Shown here piece by piece: positions 8,911 through 16,741 of a stretch of 28,892 nt of DNA. How positions within the stretch are numbered: the stretch's first letter is position 1; each line of letters starts with the position of its first letter. Origin of the DNA: an uncultured Fusobacterium sp. (GTDB lineage: Bacteria; Fusobacteriota; Fusobacteriia; Fusobacteriales; Fusobacteriaceae). The stretch is taken from the NCBI GenBank assembly GCA_900543175.1, contig UQQO01000011.1, forward strand, positions 1 to 28,892, written 5' to 3'. The translations under genes were made by a program, and so were the position numbers. Under the pieces are notes generated by a model that was given only the letters and a program-made list of their open reading frames with translations, did no database searches and was not told where the DNA came from.

Positions 8911-8938
8911 AAAAAAGAGAGTTGTAACTCTCTTTTTT
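8911..8938. terminator. Bidirectional terminator between proA and yccF
   Basis: A near-perfect hairpin, AAAAAAGAGAGT with ACTCTCTTTTTT around a TGTA loop, is flanked by A-runs on the left and T-runs on the right. It can therefore end both the proA transcript (+) and the convergent yccF transcript (-). Confidence 0.85.
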
Positions 8939-8940
8939 TC

Positions 8941-9318
8941 TTATATTTTTTCTCTTAAAGTATATTTATAAGGATTAAATGCCACTTGAGCAAGCTTAAA
9001 ATTCTGAATACCCAAAGGAATTCCAATAATAGTTAAACATTGACATATACCAGCAATAATATGTGAAATAGCCAACCAAATTCCAAAGAAGATAATCCAG
9101 AAGAAAGCTGAAATAGGTCTTGGTGGCTCTCCAAGATCACTTTTTAAAACTACCCTTTTACCAAAAGGCATTAAGCAAGATCCTGCCATTTCAAAACATC
9201 CTCTTGAAAAAGGAATTGTAATTATAAGAATAAAACTAATAATTCCAGCAATTACCCATTCAAAAGCTAAAACTAATCCACCTAAAAATAACCAAATAAT
9301 GTTTAAAAGTAAGCTCAT
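8941..9318 (-). CDS. yccF: YccF domain-containing inner-membrane protein
   Basis: A 125-residue membrane protein with two or three pairs of hydrophobic segments. It matches the YccF (DUF307) family: MSLLLNIIWLFLGG at the N-terminus, the central TIPFSRGCFEMA, LMPFGK, and a repeat-like second half with TIIGIPLGIQNFKLAQVAFNPYK. The two related GIPxG/TIPF-type segments suggest the internal duplication seen in the family. Function is unknown; E. coli YccF is described only as an inner-membrane protein. The ATG is preceded by AGGAGGT. It lies 21 bases after the TtcA-like gene, so it is probably the last gene of that operon, though no functional link is apparent. Confidence 0.85.
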   Translation of the reverse strand: MSLLLNIIWLFLGGLVLAFEWVIAGIISFILIITIPFSRGCFEMAGSCLMPFGKRVVLKSDLGEPPRPISAFFWIIFFGIWLAISHIIAGICQCLTIIGIPLGIQNFKLAQVAFNPYKYTLREKI

Positions 9319-9339
9319 AAAAAACCTCCTTATGTATAT

Positions 9340-10089
9340 TTATTTTAGTAAATCACGAATACTATTAAAAACAACACTTCTGACATCTTTATTTTCCTTA
9401 GCTAAATCTTTGATTAAGTTTTTAACCCTCAATCTTCTAGAATTTTCACTAACTTCATAAGGACAATCAGATTTTACAACTGGTAGTTCCAATTTATTAA
9501 CATATCTAATAATATCTTTCTCCTCAACAAAAGCTAATGGACGTATAACTTTAACTCCATACTCTTCAGATTCATAACAAGGTTTCATCATCTTCATATT
9601 TCCTTGATAGAAAACATTCATCAGGAAAGTTTCAATAATATCATCTTTATGGTGTCCAAGAGCAAGTTTGTTGATATTTTGCTCCTTCATCATTCTGTAT
9701 AAAATACCTCTTCTTATTCTTCCACAAAGGAAACAAGGATTTTTTACCTCCTTCTCTCCAAAGAGCATATCATTTAGATTAGTATGTTCCACTTGAAGTT
9801 TTAAACCTAATTTTTCACAATATTCTTTTATAGAATCAAAAGAAGCTCTATCTATATTTGGATGAATGTGAATAGGGATAATTTCAAAATCTATATTTGC
9901 TATCTTTTGAATTCTAACAAGGGCATTTAAAGTAGTAAGGCTATCTTTACCACCAGAAACTCCCACAGCGATTCTATCTCCCTCTTCAATCATATTGTAT
10001 GTGTGCATAGCTTTTCCAACAGGGCTCCAAATAGTTTTACTGAAGTTTTTCCCCTCAATATAGCTTAAAATATTCTCTTTTTTCTCCAT
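9340..10089 (-). CDS. TtcA-family tRNA thiolation protein (second of tandem pair)
   Basis: A PP-loop ATP-pyrophosphatase of the TtcA family, whose characterised member makes 2-thiocytidine at position 32 of tRNA using an [4Fe-4S] cluster. SGGKDS spans residues 45-50; the CxxC is C119/C122 in NPCFLCGRIRRG, and a third cysteine (C209, in SDCPYE) completes the usual cluster-ligand trio. GHHKDD follows near residue 146. I use ATG 10089 rather than an in-frame TTG at 10101, because GAGGA then sits at the right distance; the upstream paralogue's TAA is one base away. Length is 249. Which of the two paralogues makes s2C32, and what the other does, cannot be told. Confidence 0.83.
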   Translation of the reverse strand: MEKKENILSYIEGKNFSKTIWSPVGKAMHTYNMIEEGDRIAVGVSGGKDSLTTLNALVRIQKIANIDFEIIPIHIHPNIDRASFDSIKEYCEKLGLKLQVEHTNLNDMLFGEKEVKNPCFLCGRIRRGILYRMMKEQNINKLALGHHKDDIIETFLMNVFYQGNMKMMKPCYESEEYGVKVIRPLAFVEEKDIIRYVNKLELPVVKSDCPYEVSENSRRLRVKNLIKDLAKENKDVRSVVFNSIRDLLK

Positions 10090-10090
10090 C

Positions 10091-10891
10091 TTATTCCTCA
10101 ACTTTATTATCCTTTTTGTTTCCCCTAGTATATCCTAAAATATAGTCAAGGTTGATATTTTTCATAGAATTAAATATACTTTGCTTAATATTAGGATTAG
10201 TTAACTCCATAGTTTTTAAAAGATTTTTTATCTCTCTTCTTTTAGAGTCTACCTTTCCAGATTCTACTGGACAACCACATCCCATAGCCATTATCTCATT
10301 TTTTTGAGTGAAAGCAATAATATCCTTCTCTTTAATATATACCATAGGTCTAATCAATTCCATTTTTCCACTTGTAGATTTTACTTTAGGTATCATAGTT
10401 TTAACAGTTCCTGCATAGAACATATTAATCAAAGTTGTCTCAACTACATCATCAAAGTGGTGTCCAAGAGCAAGTTTATTATATCCTAACTCTTCAACCT
10501 TATTGTATAGAACTCCTCTTCTCATTTTGGCACAAAGGAAACAAGGTTTTTCTGGATCCTCTTTAAAAGCTATCTCCCATACATTTGCCTCAAAAACTTC
10601 ACAAGGGATATCTAACTCTTCTAAGTTAGCTTTAAATTGAGCCATATCCATAGCTTGAAACCCTGGATTCATTGAGATAAATGCAACTTCAAAATTTTTA
10701 CTTCTATCTCTTTTCATCTCTTGAAAAAGTTTACATAGAAGTAAACTATCTTTACCTCCAGAAACTCCTACAGCAATTCTGTCTCCATCTTCTATTAAAT
10801 TAAAATCTTTAACAGCTTTTACAAATTTAGTCCATATTTTTTTTCTATATGTTGTTCTTAAACTTTCTAATGCTATTTCTCCTTTTTTCAT
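10091..10891 (-). CDS. TtcA-family tRNA thiolation protein (first of tandem pair)
   Basis: A second PP-loop protein of the TtcA type, 266 residues. SGGKDS spans residues 44-49, the CxxC is C117/C120 in KPCFLCAKMRRG, GHHFDD lies near 143, and the third cysteine region is GCGCP (C205 and C207). The two proteins share the same architecture and many identical motifs but differ widely elsewhere, so this is an old duplication or two subfamilies, not a recent tandem copy. The ATG has AGGAGG upstream, and a good promoter precedes it. It leads the operon with the second TtcA-like gene and yccF. A basic, acidic-tailed C-terminus (KKDNKVEE) is peculiar to this copy. Confidence 0.83.
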   Translation of the reverse strand: MKKGEIALESLRTTYRKKIWTKFVKAVKDFNLIEDGDRIAVGVSGGKDSLLLCKLFQEMKRDRSKNFEVAFISMNPGFQAMDMAQFKANLEELDIPCEVFEANVWEIAFKEDPEKPCFLCAKMRRGVLYNKVEELGYNKLALGHHFDDVVETTLINMFYAGTVKTMIPKVKSTSGKMELIRPMVYIKEKDIIAFTQKNEIMAMGCGCPVESGKVDSKRREIKNLLKTMELTNPNIKQSIFNSMKNINLDYILGYTRGNKKDNKVEE

Positions 10892-10916
10892 TTACTCCTC
10901 CTTTTTTTGATAGTAT

Positions 10917-10945
10917 ATTATAATATTTTTCACTATTTATGTCTA
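10917..10945 (-). promoter_or_regulatory. Promoter of the TtcA-like/yccF operon
   Basis: Read on the minus strand: TAGACA (10945-10940), exactly 17 bases, then TATAAT (10922-10917). Five of six -35 bases and all six -10 bases match the sigma-70 consensus. Expected start is near 10910, about 20 bases before the start codon. Confidence 0.7.
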
Positions 10946-10958
10946 GTATTATAATTCT

Positions 10959-10998
10959 TTTCTTAAAATAAAAATATATGGTATAATAGGCATTATAC
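10959..10998 (+). promoter_or_regulatory. Extended -10 promoter with overlapping palindrome, before the Cys-rich gene
   Basis: TG-G-TATAAT (TATAAT at 10982-10987) is an extended -10 element; the -35 is poor (TTTCTT). A perfect 7-bp inverted repeat, GTATAAT-AGGC-ATTATAC (10981-10998), covers the -10 and the probable start site. That is the usual place for a repressor operator. Confidence 0.55.
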
Positions 10999-11021
10999 AA
11001 AATTAAGAAAGGATAAAAATT

Positions 11022-11324
11022 ATGAATGAGATAGATAAAAAAGTGATAAAATTTCTTCTTTCGGCAGCTGTATATAGTGATAATGCTATTATGAAGAATT
11101 TAGGTATAAGTGAAGAGGAGTTGAAAAATTCATATATAACTTTAGAAAGGGAAGGATATTTAGAATCATATTCTGACTATCAAGCTAGACAAACAAATAG
11201 TTGTGGTAGTGGAAGTTGTGAAGGAAGAAATTGTAGTTCATGTGGTAGCTGTTGTAGCAATGATATGGACTATTCTAATGTAAAAGTTATTACAGAGAAA
11301 GCAATTTTAGAGTTTGATAAATAA
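11022..11324 (+). CDS. Small Cys-rich protein with helix-turn-helix-like N-terminus
   Basis: I do not recognise a named family. The 100-residue protein has two parts. Residues 1-50 look like a small winged-helix unit (IDKKVIKFLLSAAVYSDNAI, then ISEEELKNSYITLEREGYLE, resembling the 'split by response, then read the second helix' pattern of FeoC/MarR-like domains). Residues 59-80 are Ser/Gly-rich with six cysteines (61, 66, 71, 74, 77, 78), fit for binding an iron-sulfur cluster or a metal. A metal- or redox-sensing regulator is a reasonable inference. It is divergent from the two TtcA-like genes, themselves probable Fe-S proteins, and its promoter carries a palindrome over the -10. It is followed by a terminator, so it is a single-gene unit. 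Confidence 0.7.
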   Translation: MNEIDKKVIKFLLSAAVYSDNAIMKNLGISEEELKNSYITLEREGYLESYSDYQARQTNSCGSGSCEGRNCSSCGSCCSNDMDYSNVKVITEKAILEFDK

Positions 11325-11399
11325 ATTATGTCAACTTGATGTTAAGGATAATATACTTTTACATTAACTATAAAAATGATAAGTTATAGTTTAATAAAA

Positions 11400-11446
11400 A
11401 AAGGAGTTAATGAATTGATAGAAAACATTAATTCCTTTATTATTTT
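11400..11446 (+). terminator. Terminator after the Cys-rich gene
   Basis: AAAGGAGTTAATG (11400-11412) pairs with CATTAATTCCTTT (11426-11438) over 13 bp with one G-U pair; TATTATTTTT follows. Confidence 0.7.
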
Positions 11447-11473
11447 TATAGAAATATTAATTTGTGCTATAAT
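11445..11473 (+). promoter_or_regulatory. Promoter of rfbC-rfbD
   Basis: TTTATA (11445-11450), a 17-base spacer and TATAAT (11468-11473) preceded by TGC, an extended -10. It lies 30 bases before the rfbC ATG. Confidence 0.6.
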
Positions 11474-11502
11474 AAAATAGATTAAGTAATTAAGGAGAAA
11501 AA

Positions 11503-12081
11503 ATGGGTAAATTAAAGAGAATAGAAACAGAGATAGAGGGAGTATATATTATTGAACCAACTATTTTTGGTGATGAAAGAGGATTCTTTTTTGAGTCATA
11601 TAATAAAAGAGATTTTCAAGAGATAGGTATATTAGATGAATTTGTACAAGATAACCATTCTAAATCAAGAAAAGGAGTATTGAGGGGATTACATTTTCAA
11701 ACTGAACATTCTCAAGGAAAATTAATAAGAGTAATTAAAGGTGGAGTTTTAGATATAGCAGTTGATTTAAGAAAAGATAGTGCAACTTTTGGAAAAAGCA
11801 TAAAGATAGAATTAACAGAAGAAAACAAGAGAATGCTATATATTCCTAAAAACTTTGCACATGGATTTTTAACTATAACAGATGAGGCTGAGTGTTTGTA
11901 TAAATGTAATGATTATTATTATCCAGAGTATGAATCAGGAATTATATGGAATGATAGTGAATTGAATATAGAGTGGGATTTAAAAAAATATAATTTAAAA
12001 AAGGAAGATCTAATTTTTTCAGAAAAAGATAAAATACACAAATCTTTTAAAGAGTATAGAAAAGCAGGTGGAGAAAGATGA
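11503..12081 (+). CDS. rfbC: dTDP-4-dehydrorhamnose 3,5-epimerase
   Basis: Third step of dTDP-L-rhamnose synthesis, inverting C3 and C5 of dTDP-4-keto-6-deoxyglucose. The protein is a cupin of 192 residues with the family landmarks DERGFFFESYN, FVQDNHSKS, LRGLHFQ (catalytic His64), GKLIRVIKG, VAVDLRK-like 'AVDLRKDS', YIPKNFAHGFLT and a conserved YYYPEYESGIIWND stretch. The start has AAGGAG upstream and its own extended -10 promoter. The stop overlaps the rfbD ATG (ATGA), so the two are translationally coupled. rfbA and rfbB are not in the window. The product should feed rhamnose into surface polysaccharide or O-antigen. Confidence 0.95.
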   Translation: MGKLKRIETEIEGVYIIEPTIFGDERGFFFESYNKRDFQEIGILDEFVQDNHSKSRKGVLRGLHFQTEHSQGKLIRVIKGGVLDIAVDLRKDSATFGKSIKIELTEENKRMLYIPKNFAHGFLTITDEAECLYKCNDYYYPEYESGIIWNDSELNIEWDLKKYNLKKEDLIFSEKDKIHKSFKEYRKAGGER

Positions 12082-12917
12082 TTTTAATAACAGGAGCTAA
12101 AGGGCAATTAGGTTATGACTTTCAAAGATTGTTTGATGAATTAAAAGAAGAGTATATAGCAACAGATAGAGATGAGTTAGATATTACAGATATAAAAAAG
12201 GTAAGGGAGTTTGTAAAGGATAAAAATATTACTCTTATTATAAATTGTGCAGCTTATAATAATGTTGATAAAGCTGAAGATGAGCCTGAATTGTGCAAAA
12301 AATTAAATACCTATGTTCCAAGAGATTTAGCAATAGTAGCAAAAGAGATAGGAGCTGAATATATAACTTACTCAACAGATTTTGTATTTGATGGAGAGAA
12401 AAAAGCTCCATATATAGAAGAGGATATTCCTAAGCCACTATCAATTTATGGAAAAAGCAAATATGAGGGAGAAAAGGAAGTTTTCAAAGTAAAACCAGAT
12501 AGTTTTGTAGTAAGAACATCTTGGGTATTTGGAATAGCTAATAATAATTTTAATAAGCAAGTAATTAATTGGAGTAAAAGCAAAGATGAGCTATCAATAG
12601 TTGATGATCAAATCTCATCCCCAACATACTCAAAAGATTTAGCTTATTATAGTTGGGAACTAATAAAAACTAAAAAGTATGGTCTGTATCATCTATCAAA
12701 TGATGGTGAGGCTAGTAAATATGATCAAGGAAAATATGTTTTAGATAAAATAGGTTGGCAAGGAAAACTGAATAGAGCTAAGACAAAGGATTTTAATTTG
12801 AAAGCTCAAAGAGCAGAATATACAAAGTTAGATAGCTCAAAATTAGAAAAAGTGATAGGGAAAAAAATACCTTCATGGGAAAATGGAATTGATAGATTTT
12901 TAGAAGAGATGGAGTAG
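12078..12917 (+). CDS. rfbD: dTDP-4-dehydrorhamnose reductase
   Basis: Last step of dTDP-L-rhamnose synthesis, reducing the 4-keto group with NAD(P)H. It is an extended short-chain dehydrogenase: the nucleotide-binding ITGAKGQLG spans residues 4-12, NCAAYNNVDKAE follows near 56, and the catalytic tyrosine and lysine are Y124 and K128 in IYGKSKYEGE, with the STDFVFDG stretch carrying the active-site threonine/serine region. RTSWVFG is also typical. Its 279 residues match the family. The ATG overlaps the rfbC stop. No convincing terminator follows; a new promoter-like stretch appears before cobU. Confidence 0.95.
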   Translation: MILITGAKGQLGYDFQRLFDELKEEYIATDRDELDITDIKKVREFVKDKNITLIINCAAYNNVDKAEDEPELCKKLNTYVPRDLAIVAKEIGAEYITYSTDFVFDGEKKAPYIEEDIPKPLSIYGKSKYEGEKEVFKVKPDSFVVRTSWVFGIANNNFNKQVINWSKSKDELSIVDDQISSPTYSKDLAYYSWELIKTKKYGLYHLSNDGEASKYDQGKYVLDKIGWQGKLNRAKTKDFNLKAQRAEYTKLDSSKLEKVIGKKIPSWENGIDRFLEEME

Positions 12918-12988
12918 AAAAAATCTATAAAATAAACTAAAATAGGGACTTTGTTAATTATAAAATATGTGTAAAATATTCCAAAATA

Positions 12989-13002
12989 TGATATAATTAT
13001 CA
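12989..13002 (+). promoter_or_regulatory. Extended -10 and overlapping palindrome before the cob operon
   Basis: TATAAT (12992-12997) with TG one base upstream is an extended -10; the -35 is poor. The same bases form TGATA-TAAT-TATCA, an inverted repeat with 5-bp arms, so a regulator binding it would block the promoter. The 113-base gap is too short for, and shows no sign of, a cobalamin riboswitch. Confidence 0.45.
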
Positions 13003-13030
13003 ATATTGAAAGAGCAGAGGAGATGAAAAA

Positions 13031-13594
13031 GTGGGAAGAATAATATATTTCACTGGTGGTTCTCGAAGTGGTAAAAGTAGTCATGCAGAAAAATATATTT
13101 TTGATAAAGGATATAAAGATAGAATATATTTGGCTACTGCTATTGTTTTTGATGATGAGATGAGAGCAAGAGTAAGAAAGCATAGGGAGCAAAGAGGAGA
13201 GAATTGGACAACGGTAGAGGGATATAAGAATGTAGTGGAATTGGTAAAACCTCATATGAAAAAAGGTGGAGTAATTTTATTAGATTGCCTCACAAATATG
13301 GTAACTAATCTTATGATAATGGAAAAAGAGTATGATTGGGATAATATGCCAGATTCTCAACTGACTTTAATAGAAAATGGAATAAAAAAAGAGGTTGAAG
13401 AGTTTTTAGATTTTATAAAAACTCAAGATCAAGATTTAGTAATTGTTTCTAATGAGATAGGAATGGGAGTAGTTCCTGCTTACCCTTTAGGAAGATATTT
13501 TAGAGATATATGTGGACGTATGAATCAAATTGCAGCAGCTAAAGCAGATGAGGCATATCTACTAATATCAGGATTAAAAATGCAATTAAAATAG
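13031..13594 (+). CDS. cobU: Adenosylcobinamide kinase / adenosylcobinamide-phosphate guanylyltransferase
   Basis: This bifunctional enzyme phosphorylates adenosylcobinamide and then attaches GMP, activating the corrin for loop assembly. A P-loop (GGSRSGKSS, residues 9-17) opens the protein. The RKHREQR segment holds His51, the counterpart of the guanylylated His46 of Salmonella CobU. LLDCLTNMVTN and VSNEIGMGVVP follow, both family signatures. Length is 187, close to the Salmonella protein. The start is GTG behind AGAGGAG; a nearby ATG at 13023 is out of frame. It opens the operon cobU-cobS-cobC-cobT and follows an extended -10 promoter with a palindrome. Confidence 0.95.
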   Translation: MGRIIYFTGGSRSGKSSHAEKYIFDKGYKDRIYLATAIVFDDEMRARVRKHREQRGENWTTVEGYKNVVELVKPHMKKGGVILLDCLTNMVTNLMIMEKEYDWDNMPDSQLTLIENGIKKEVEEFLDFIKTQDQDLVIVSNEIGMGVVPAYPLGRYFRDICGRMNQIAAAKADEAYLLISGLKMQLK

Positions 13595-13615
13595 ATAAGA
13601 TTTTAGGAGGATTTA

Positions 13616-14380
13616 ATGAAAGGATTAATTTTACTTTTTAGATTTATGACTAGACTTCCTATAGGATTTGATCCTAAATTTGATTCTGATGAATTGGGAA
13701 AAGGTATGAGATTTTTTCCAGTAGTTGGAATGGTAATAGGTTTAGTTCTTTTTGCAGCTTTTTGGCTATTAGGTTATATTATCTATTCACCAATGGTAAT
13801 GGCAGTTCTTTTAGTGATAATTGAAGTTGTATTAACTGGAGGACTTCACCTTGATGGATTGGCAGATACATTTGATGGAATATTTAGTTATAGAAGTAAG
13901 CAAAAAATGTTAGATATAATGAAAGATTCAAGACTTGGTACAAATGGTGGACTTGTTCTTATTCTTTATTTCTTTTTAAAAGTGGCACTATTAGTAGAAG
14001 CCTCAAATAGTTCACCAGTGATTATGCCTATAATGCTTTTACTATCACCAGTTATAGCAAGACTTAACAGTGTTGTGAACTGTGGATCAGCACCTTATGC
14101 AAGAGCTACTGGAATGGGAAAAACATTTGTTGATCATACTGATGGATTAGCTGTATTAATAGCTACAATTATAACTGCAATCTTTGTAGGTGGAGCAGCT
14201 TATCTATTTGCAATTCCATATGAGATTTTAATAGTTATTCCAGTTGTTATGATCTTAGGATATCTATTTGCTAAGCTTATGACTAGAAAAATAGGTGGAA
14301 TAACAGGTGATACTTTAGGAGCAGTTGTTGAAATATCTGAGATAATTGCAATGTTAGGTATGTATATTTTAGCTAGATAG
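13616..14380 (+). CDS. cobS: Adenosylcobinamide-GDP ribazoletransferase (cobalamin synthase)
   Basis: An inner-membrane enzyme that joins adenosylcobinamide-GDP to alpha-ribazole (or its phosphate) to give cobalamin. The family's conserved features are present: FMTRLPIG near the N-terminus, FFPVVGMVIG, the acidic metal-binding GGLHLDGLADTFDG (about residues 75-88), MKDSRLGTNGG, and the C-terminal GGITGDTLGAVVEISE. Several hydrophobic segments agree with a membrane protein. It has 254 residues. AGGAGG precedes the ATG, 21 bases after cobU. Confidence 0.95.
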   Translation: MKGLILLFRFMTRLPIGFDPKFDSDELGKGMRFFPVVGMVIGLVLFAAFWLLGYIIYSPMVMAVLLVIIEVVLTGGLHLDGLADTFDGIFSYRSKQKMLDIMKDSRLGTNGGLVLILYFFLKVALLVEASNSSPVIMPIMLLLSPVIARLNSVVNCGSAPYARATGMGKTFVDHTDGLAVLIATIITAIFVGGAAYLFAIPYEILIVIPVVMILGYLFAKLMTRKIGGITGDTLGAVVEISEIIAMLGMYILAR

Positions 14381-14389
14381 GTGATAATA

Positions 14390-14974
14390 TTGGGAAAACT
14401 AATATTAGTTAGACATGGACAAACTCAAATGAATGTTGATGGAATATTCTTTGGAAAGCTAGATCCAAGTTTAAATGAAACAGGAAGAGAGCAGTGTAAA
14501 AAGACAAGGGAGTTACTGAAAGATAGATATAAATATGATTTTATTTATTCAAGTGATCTAAAAAGAGCATCAGAAACTGCTGAGATTGTAAACTATTTAG
14601 ATCTTCCTATAAAGTTAGACAGAAGACTGGAAGAGATAGATTTTGGAATATTTGAGGGGTTAAGTTATAAAGAGATTTTAGAAAAATATCCAGCAGAGGC
14701 TAAAAAAAGTCAAGAGGAGTGGAAAACTTTTGATTATATTACTGGTGAAAGCCTTGAAGTACTACAAAGGAGATCAGTTGAATTTGTAGAGAGTTTAGAT
14801 AAAACAAAGGATAATTTAGTAGTTACCCACTGGGGAGTGATTAACTGCATATTGAGTTGGTATTTTTCAGATAAATTAGAAAGTTATTGGAAATATAGTA
14901 TGGAAAATGGTGGAATCTGTGTGATTGAATTTGCAGATGATTTTCCAATATTAAAAGGACTAAATATAGGGTGA
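14390..14974 (+). CDS. cobC: Histidine phosphatase, probable alpha-ribazole-5'-phosphate phosphatase
   Basis: A phosphoglycerate-mutase-like phosphatase. LVRHGQT (catalytic His9 if the TTG start is right), [23 protein letters not shown] with the acid/base glutamate, and VVTHWGVI with the second active-site histidine are all visible. Its place between cobS and cobT points to CobC, removing the 5'-phosphate of alpha-ribazole phosphate or adenosylcobalamin phosphate; sequence alone would only say histidine phosphatase. I prefer TTG at 14390, since AGGTGAT sits just upstream; an in-frame GTG at 14381, directly after the cobS stop, is the alternative and would add three residues. Confidence 0.85.
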   Translation: MGKLILVRHGQTQMNVDGIFFGKLDPSLNETGREQCKKTRELLKDRYKYDFIYSSDLKRASETAEIVNYLDLPIKLDRRLEEIDFGIFEGLSYKEILEKYPAEAKKSQEEWKTFDYITGESLEVLQRRSVEFVESLDKTKDNLVVTHWGVINCILSWYFSDKLESYWKYSMENGGICVIEFADDFPILKGLNIG

Positions 14975-14981
14975 TAAAAAA

Positions 14982-16031
14982 ATGGAAAGACTAAAAAAAT
15001 TTTTAAGTGAGATAACAGGAGCAGATCAAGAGGCTATAAAACTAGCTCAAGAAGAGTTAGATAGAAAGATGAAACCTCAAGGAAGTTTGGGAACTTTAGA
15101 AGATATAGCAGTAAAATTAGCAGGGATAAGTGGTTATCCTGTAAAAAGAATGCCTAATAGATGCCACATTGTAGCAGCAGCAGATAATGGAATAGTAGCT
15201 CAAGGAGTTGCATCATGTCCATTGGAGTATACACGTTTAGTATCAGAGGCTATGCTGAATAGAATAGCTGCAATAGGATTGTTAACAAAAAAATTAGGAA
15301 TAGATTTTAATCTTATAGATATTGGAATTAAAGACACTGTACCTAGAGATTATCCAAACCTATATAGAAAACCTGTTATGTTAGGAACAAAGGATTTTTA
15401 TGTAGAACCTGCAATGACACAAGAGGAGTGTTTAAAAGCTATCTTTGTTGGAATTGAGATGATAGAGAGTAAAAAAGATTTTGATATATTCTCAAATGGA
15501 GAGATGGGAATAGGAAATACTTCAACAAGTTCAGCTATTTTATATTCATTTACTAAGGGAAATATTGATAGAATAGTTGGAAGAGGTTCAGGGCTTACAG
15601 ATGATGCTTTAAATAAAAAGAAAAGAGTAATAATGGAAGCTTGTGAAAAATATGATACATTTAATATGGATCCAATTGATGTGTTAGCTCATGTTGGAGG
15701 ATTGGATATTGCTTGTATGGTGGGAATGTATCTAGGAGCTGCAAGATACAAGAAACCTATGTTGATAGATGGATTTATATCAAGTGTAGCTGCTTTAGCT
15801 GCTTGTAAAATAGAACCAAAAGTAAAAGATTATATAATAGCTACTCATATGAGTGAAGAGCCAGGAATGGAGCTAGTTCTTGAAGAGTTAGGTCTAAAAG
15901 CTTTCTTCAATATGGGTATGAGATTAGGAGAGGGAACAGGAGCAGTATTGGCTTATCCAATAGTTGATTGTGCTATTGAGATTATAAATGGTATGAAAAC
16001 ACCAGCAGCAGTATATGATATGTTTCTTTAA
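14982..16031 (+). CDS. cobT: Nicotinate-nucleotide--dimethylbenzimidazole phosphoribosyltransferase
   Basis: This enzyme makes alpha-ribazole phosphate from 5,6-dimethylbenzimidazole (or another lower-ligand base) and nicotinate mononucleotide. Signatures include [10 protein letters not shown] near residue 32, the [15 protein letters not shown] loop, [12 protein letters not shown] and RLGEGTGA with Glu317 at the position of the catalytic Glu317 of Salmonella CobT. Its 349 residues fit. Ribosome binding site AGGGTGA precedes the ATG 7 bases after cobC. With CobU and CobS this completes nucleotide-loop assembly, enough for corrinoid salvage or the end of de novo synthesis. Confidence 0.96.
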   Translation: MERLKKFLSEITGADQEAIKLAQEELDRKMKPQGSLGTLEDIAVKLAGISGYPVKRMPNRCHIVAAADNGIVAQGVASCPLEYTRLVSEAMLNRIAAIGLLTKKLGIDFNLIDIGIKDTVPRDYPNLYRKPVMLGTKDFYVEPAMTQEECLKAIFVGIEMIESKKDFDIFSNGEMGIGNTSTSSAILYSFTKGNIDRIVGRGSGLTDDALNKKKRVIMEACEKYDTFNMDPIDVLAHVGGLDIACMVGMYLGAARYKKPMLIDGFISSVAALAACKIEPKVKDYIIATHMSEEPGMELVLEELGLKAFFNMGMRLGEGTGAVLAYPIVDCAIEIINGMKTPAAVYDMFL

Positions 16032-16043
16032 GAGTGATTGCCT

Positions 16044-16733
16044 ATGTTAAAAAATTTAGGGGAAGGGCATCGTGAAAGACTTAGAAAAAGATATATAAAA
16101 AGTGGTTTAGAAGGGTTTAATGATTATGAAGTTTTAGAACTTTTACTTACATACTCTATTGCTAGAAAAGATGTAAAACCAATAGCAAAGGAGTTAATAG
16201 AAAAGTTTGGAACAATAGATGAAATAGCTAAAAGTGATGTAAAATCTCTTTTAGAAGTAGATGGAATTGGAGAGGGAAGTGCAGTATTTCTAAAGCTTAT
16301 AGGAGATATAGCACTGACTTTATACAGAGAGAAGATAGAAAATAAAGATATTTTAACAATAAAGAGTAAGAATAACCTTTTATCATATTTAAGAGGAGAG
16401 ATTGGGCATTCACCAAGAGAGGAGTTTAAAATTCTATTCTTAGATACTTCAAATAAATTGATAGCAAGTGAAACTCTCTTTTCTGGAACAATAGATAAAA
16501 GTGCAATATATCCAAGAGAGATAGTGGAAAGGGTAATAAAAAATAGAGCTAAGTCAGTTATATTTGCTCATAACCACCCTTCAGGGAATATATCTCCATC
16601 AAAAAAGGATATAGAACTCACTCAATATATGTATGATAGTTTAAAACTGCTAGAGATTAGACTGTTAGATCATATAATAGTAACAAAAAACTCCTACTTT
16701 AGTTTTTTAGAGGAAGGGTTGATTGAATATTAG
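16044..16733 (+). CDS. radC: RadC family JAB-domain protein
   Basis: A RadC/YsaA-type protein with an N-terminal helix-hairpin-helix region (LRKRYIKSGLEGFNDYEVLE, then VDGIGEGSAVFLK) and a C-terminal JAB1/MPN-like metalloprotease fold. The zinc-binding JAMM signature is FAHNHPSGNISPSKKD. Although called a DNA repair protein historically, its molecular role remains unsettled. I prefer ATG 16044 over an in-frame TTG at 16038, since AGAGTGA (16031-16037) serves as ribosome binding site; this gives 229 residues, normal for RadC. It lies in the middle of the cob operon 12 bases after cobT, presumably by co-transcription only. Confidence 0.92.
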   Translation: MLKNLGEGHRERLRKRYIKSGLEGFNDYEVLELLLTYSIARKDVKPIAKELIEKFGTIDEIAKSDVKSLLEVDGIGEGSAVFLKLIGDIALTLYREKIENKDILTIKSKNNLLSYLRGEIGHSPREEFKILFLDTSNKLIASETLFSGTIDKSAIYPREIVERVIKNRAKSVIFAHNHPSGNISPSKKDIELTQYMYDSLKLLEIRLLDHIIVTKNSYFSFLEEGLIEY

Positions 16734-16741
16734 GAGGCGGA

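Noticed and set aside
12918..13030. Cobalamin riboswitch before cobU
   Set aside because: The gap is 113 bases and I find no B12-box-like conserved segment.
12806..13255. 149-codon minus-strand frame across the rfbD end and cobU start
   Set aside because: Ser/Ile-rich translation with no family, opposite two real genes; a shadow of AT-rich coding DNA.
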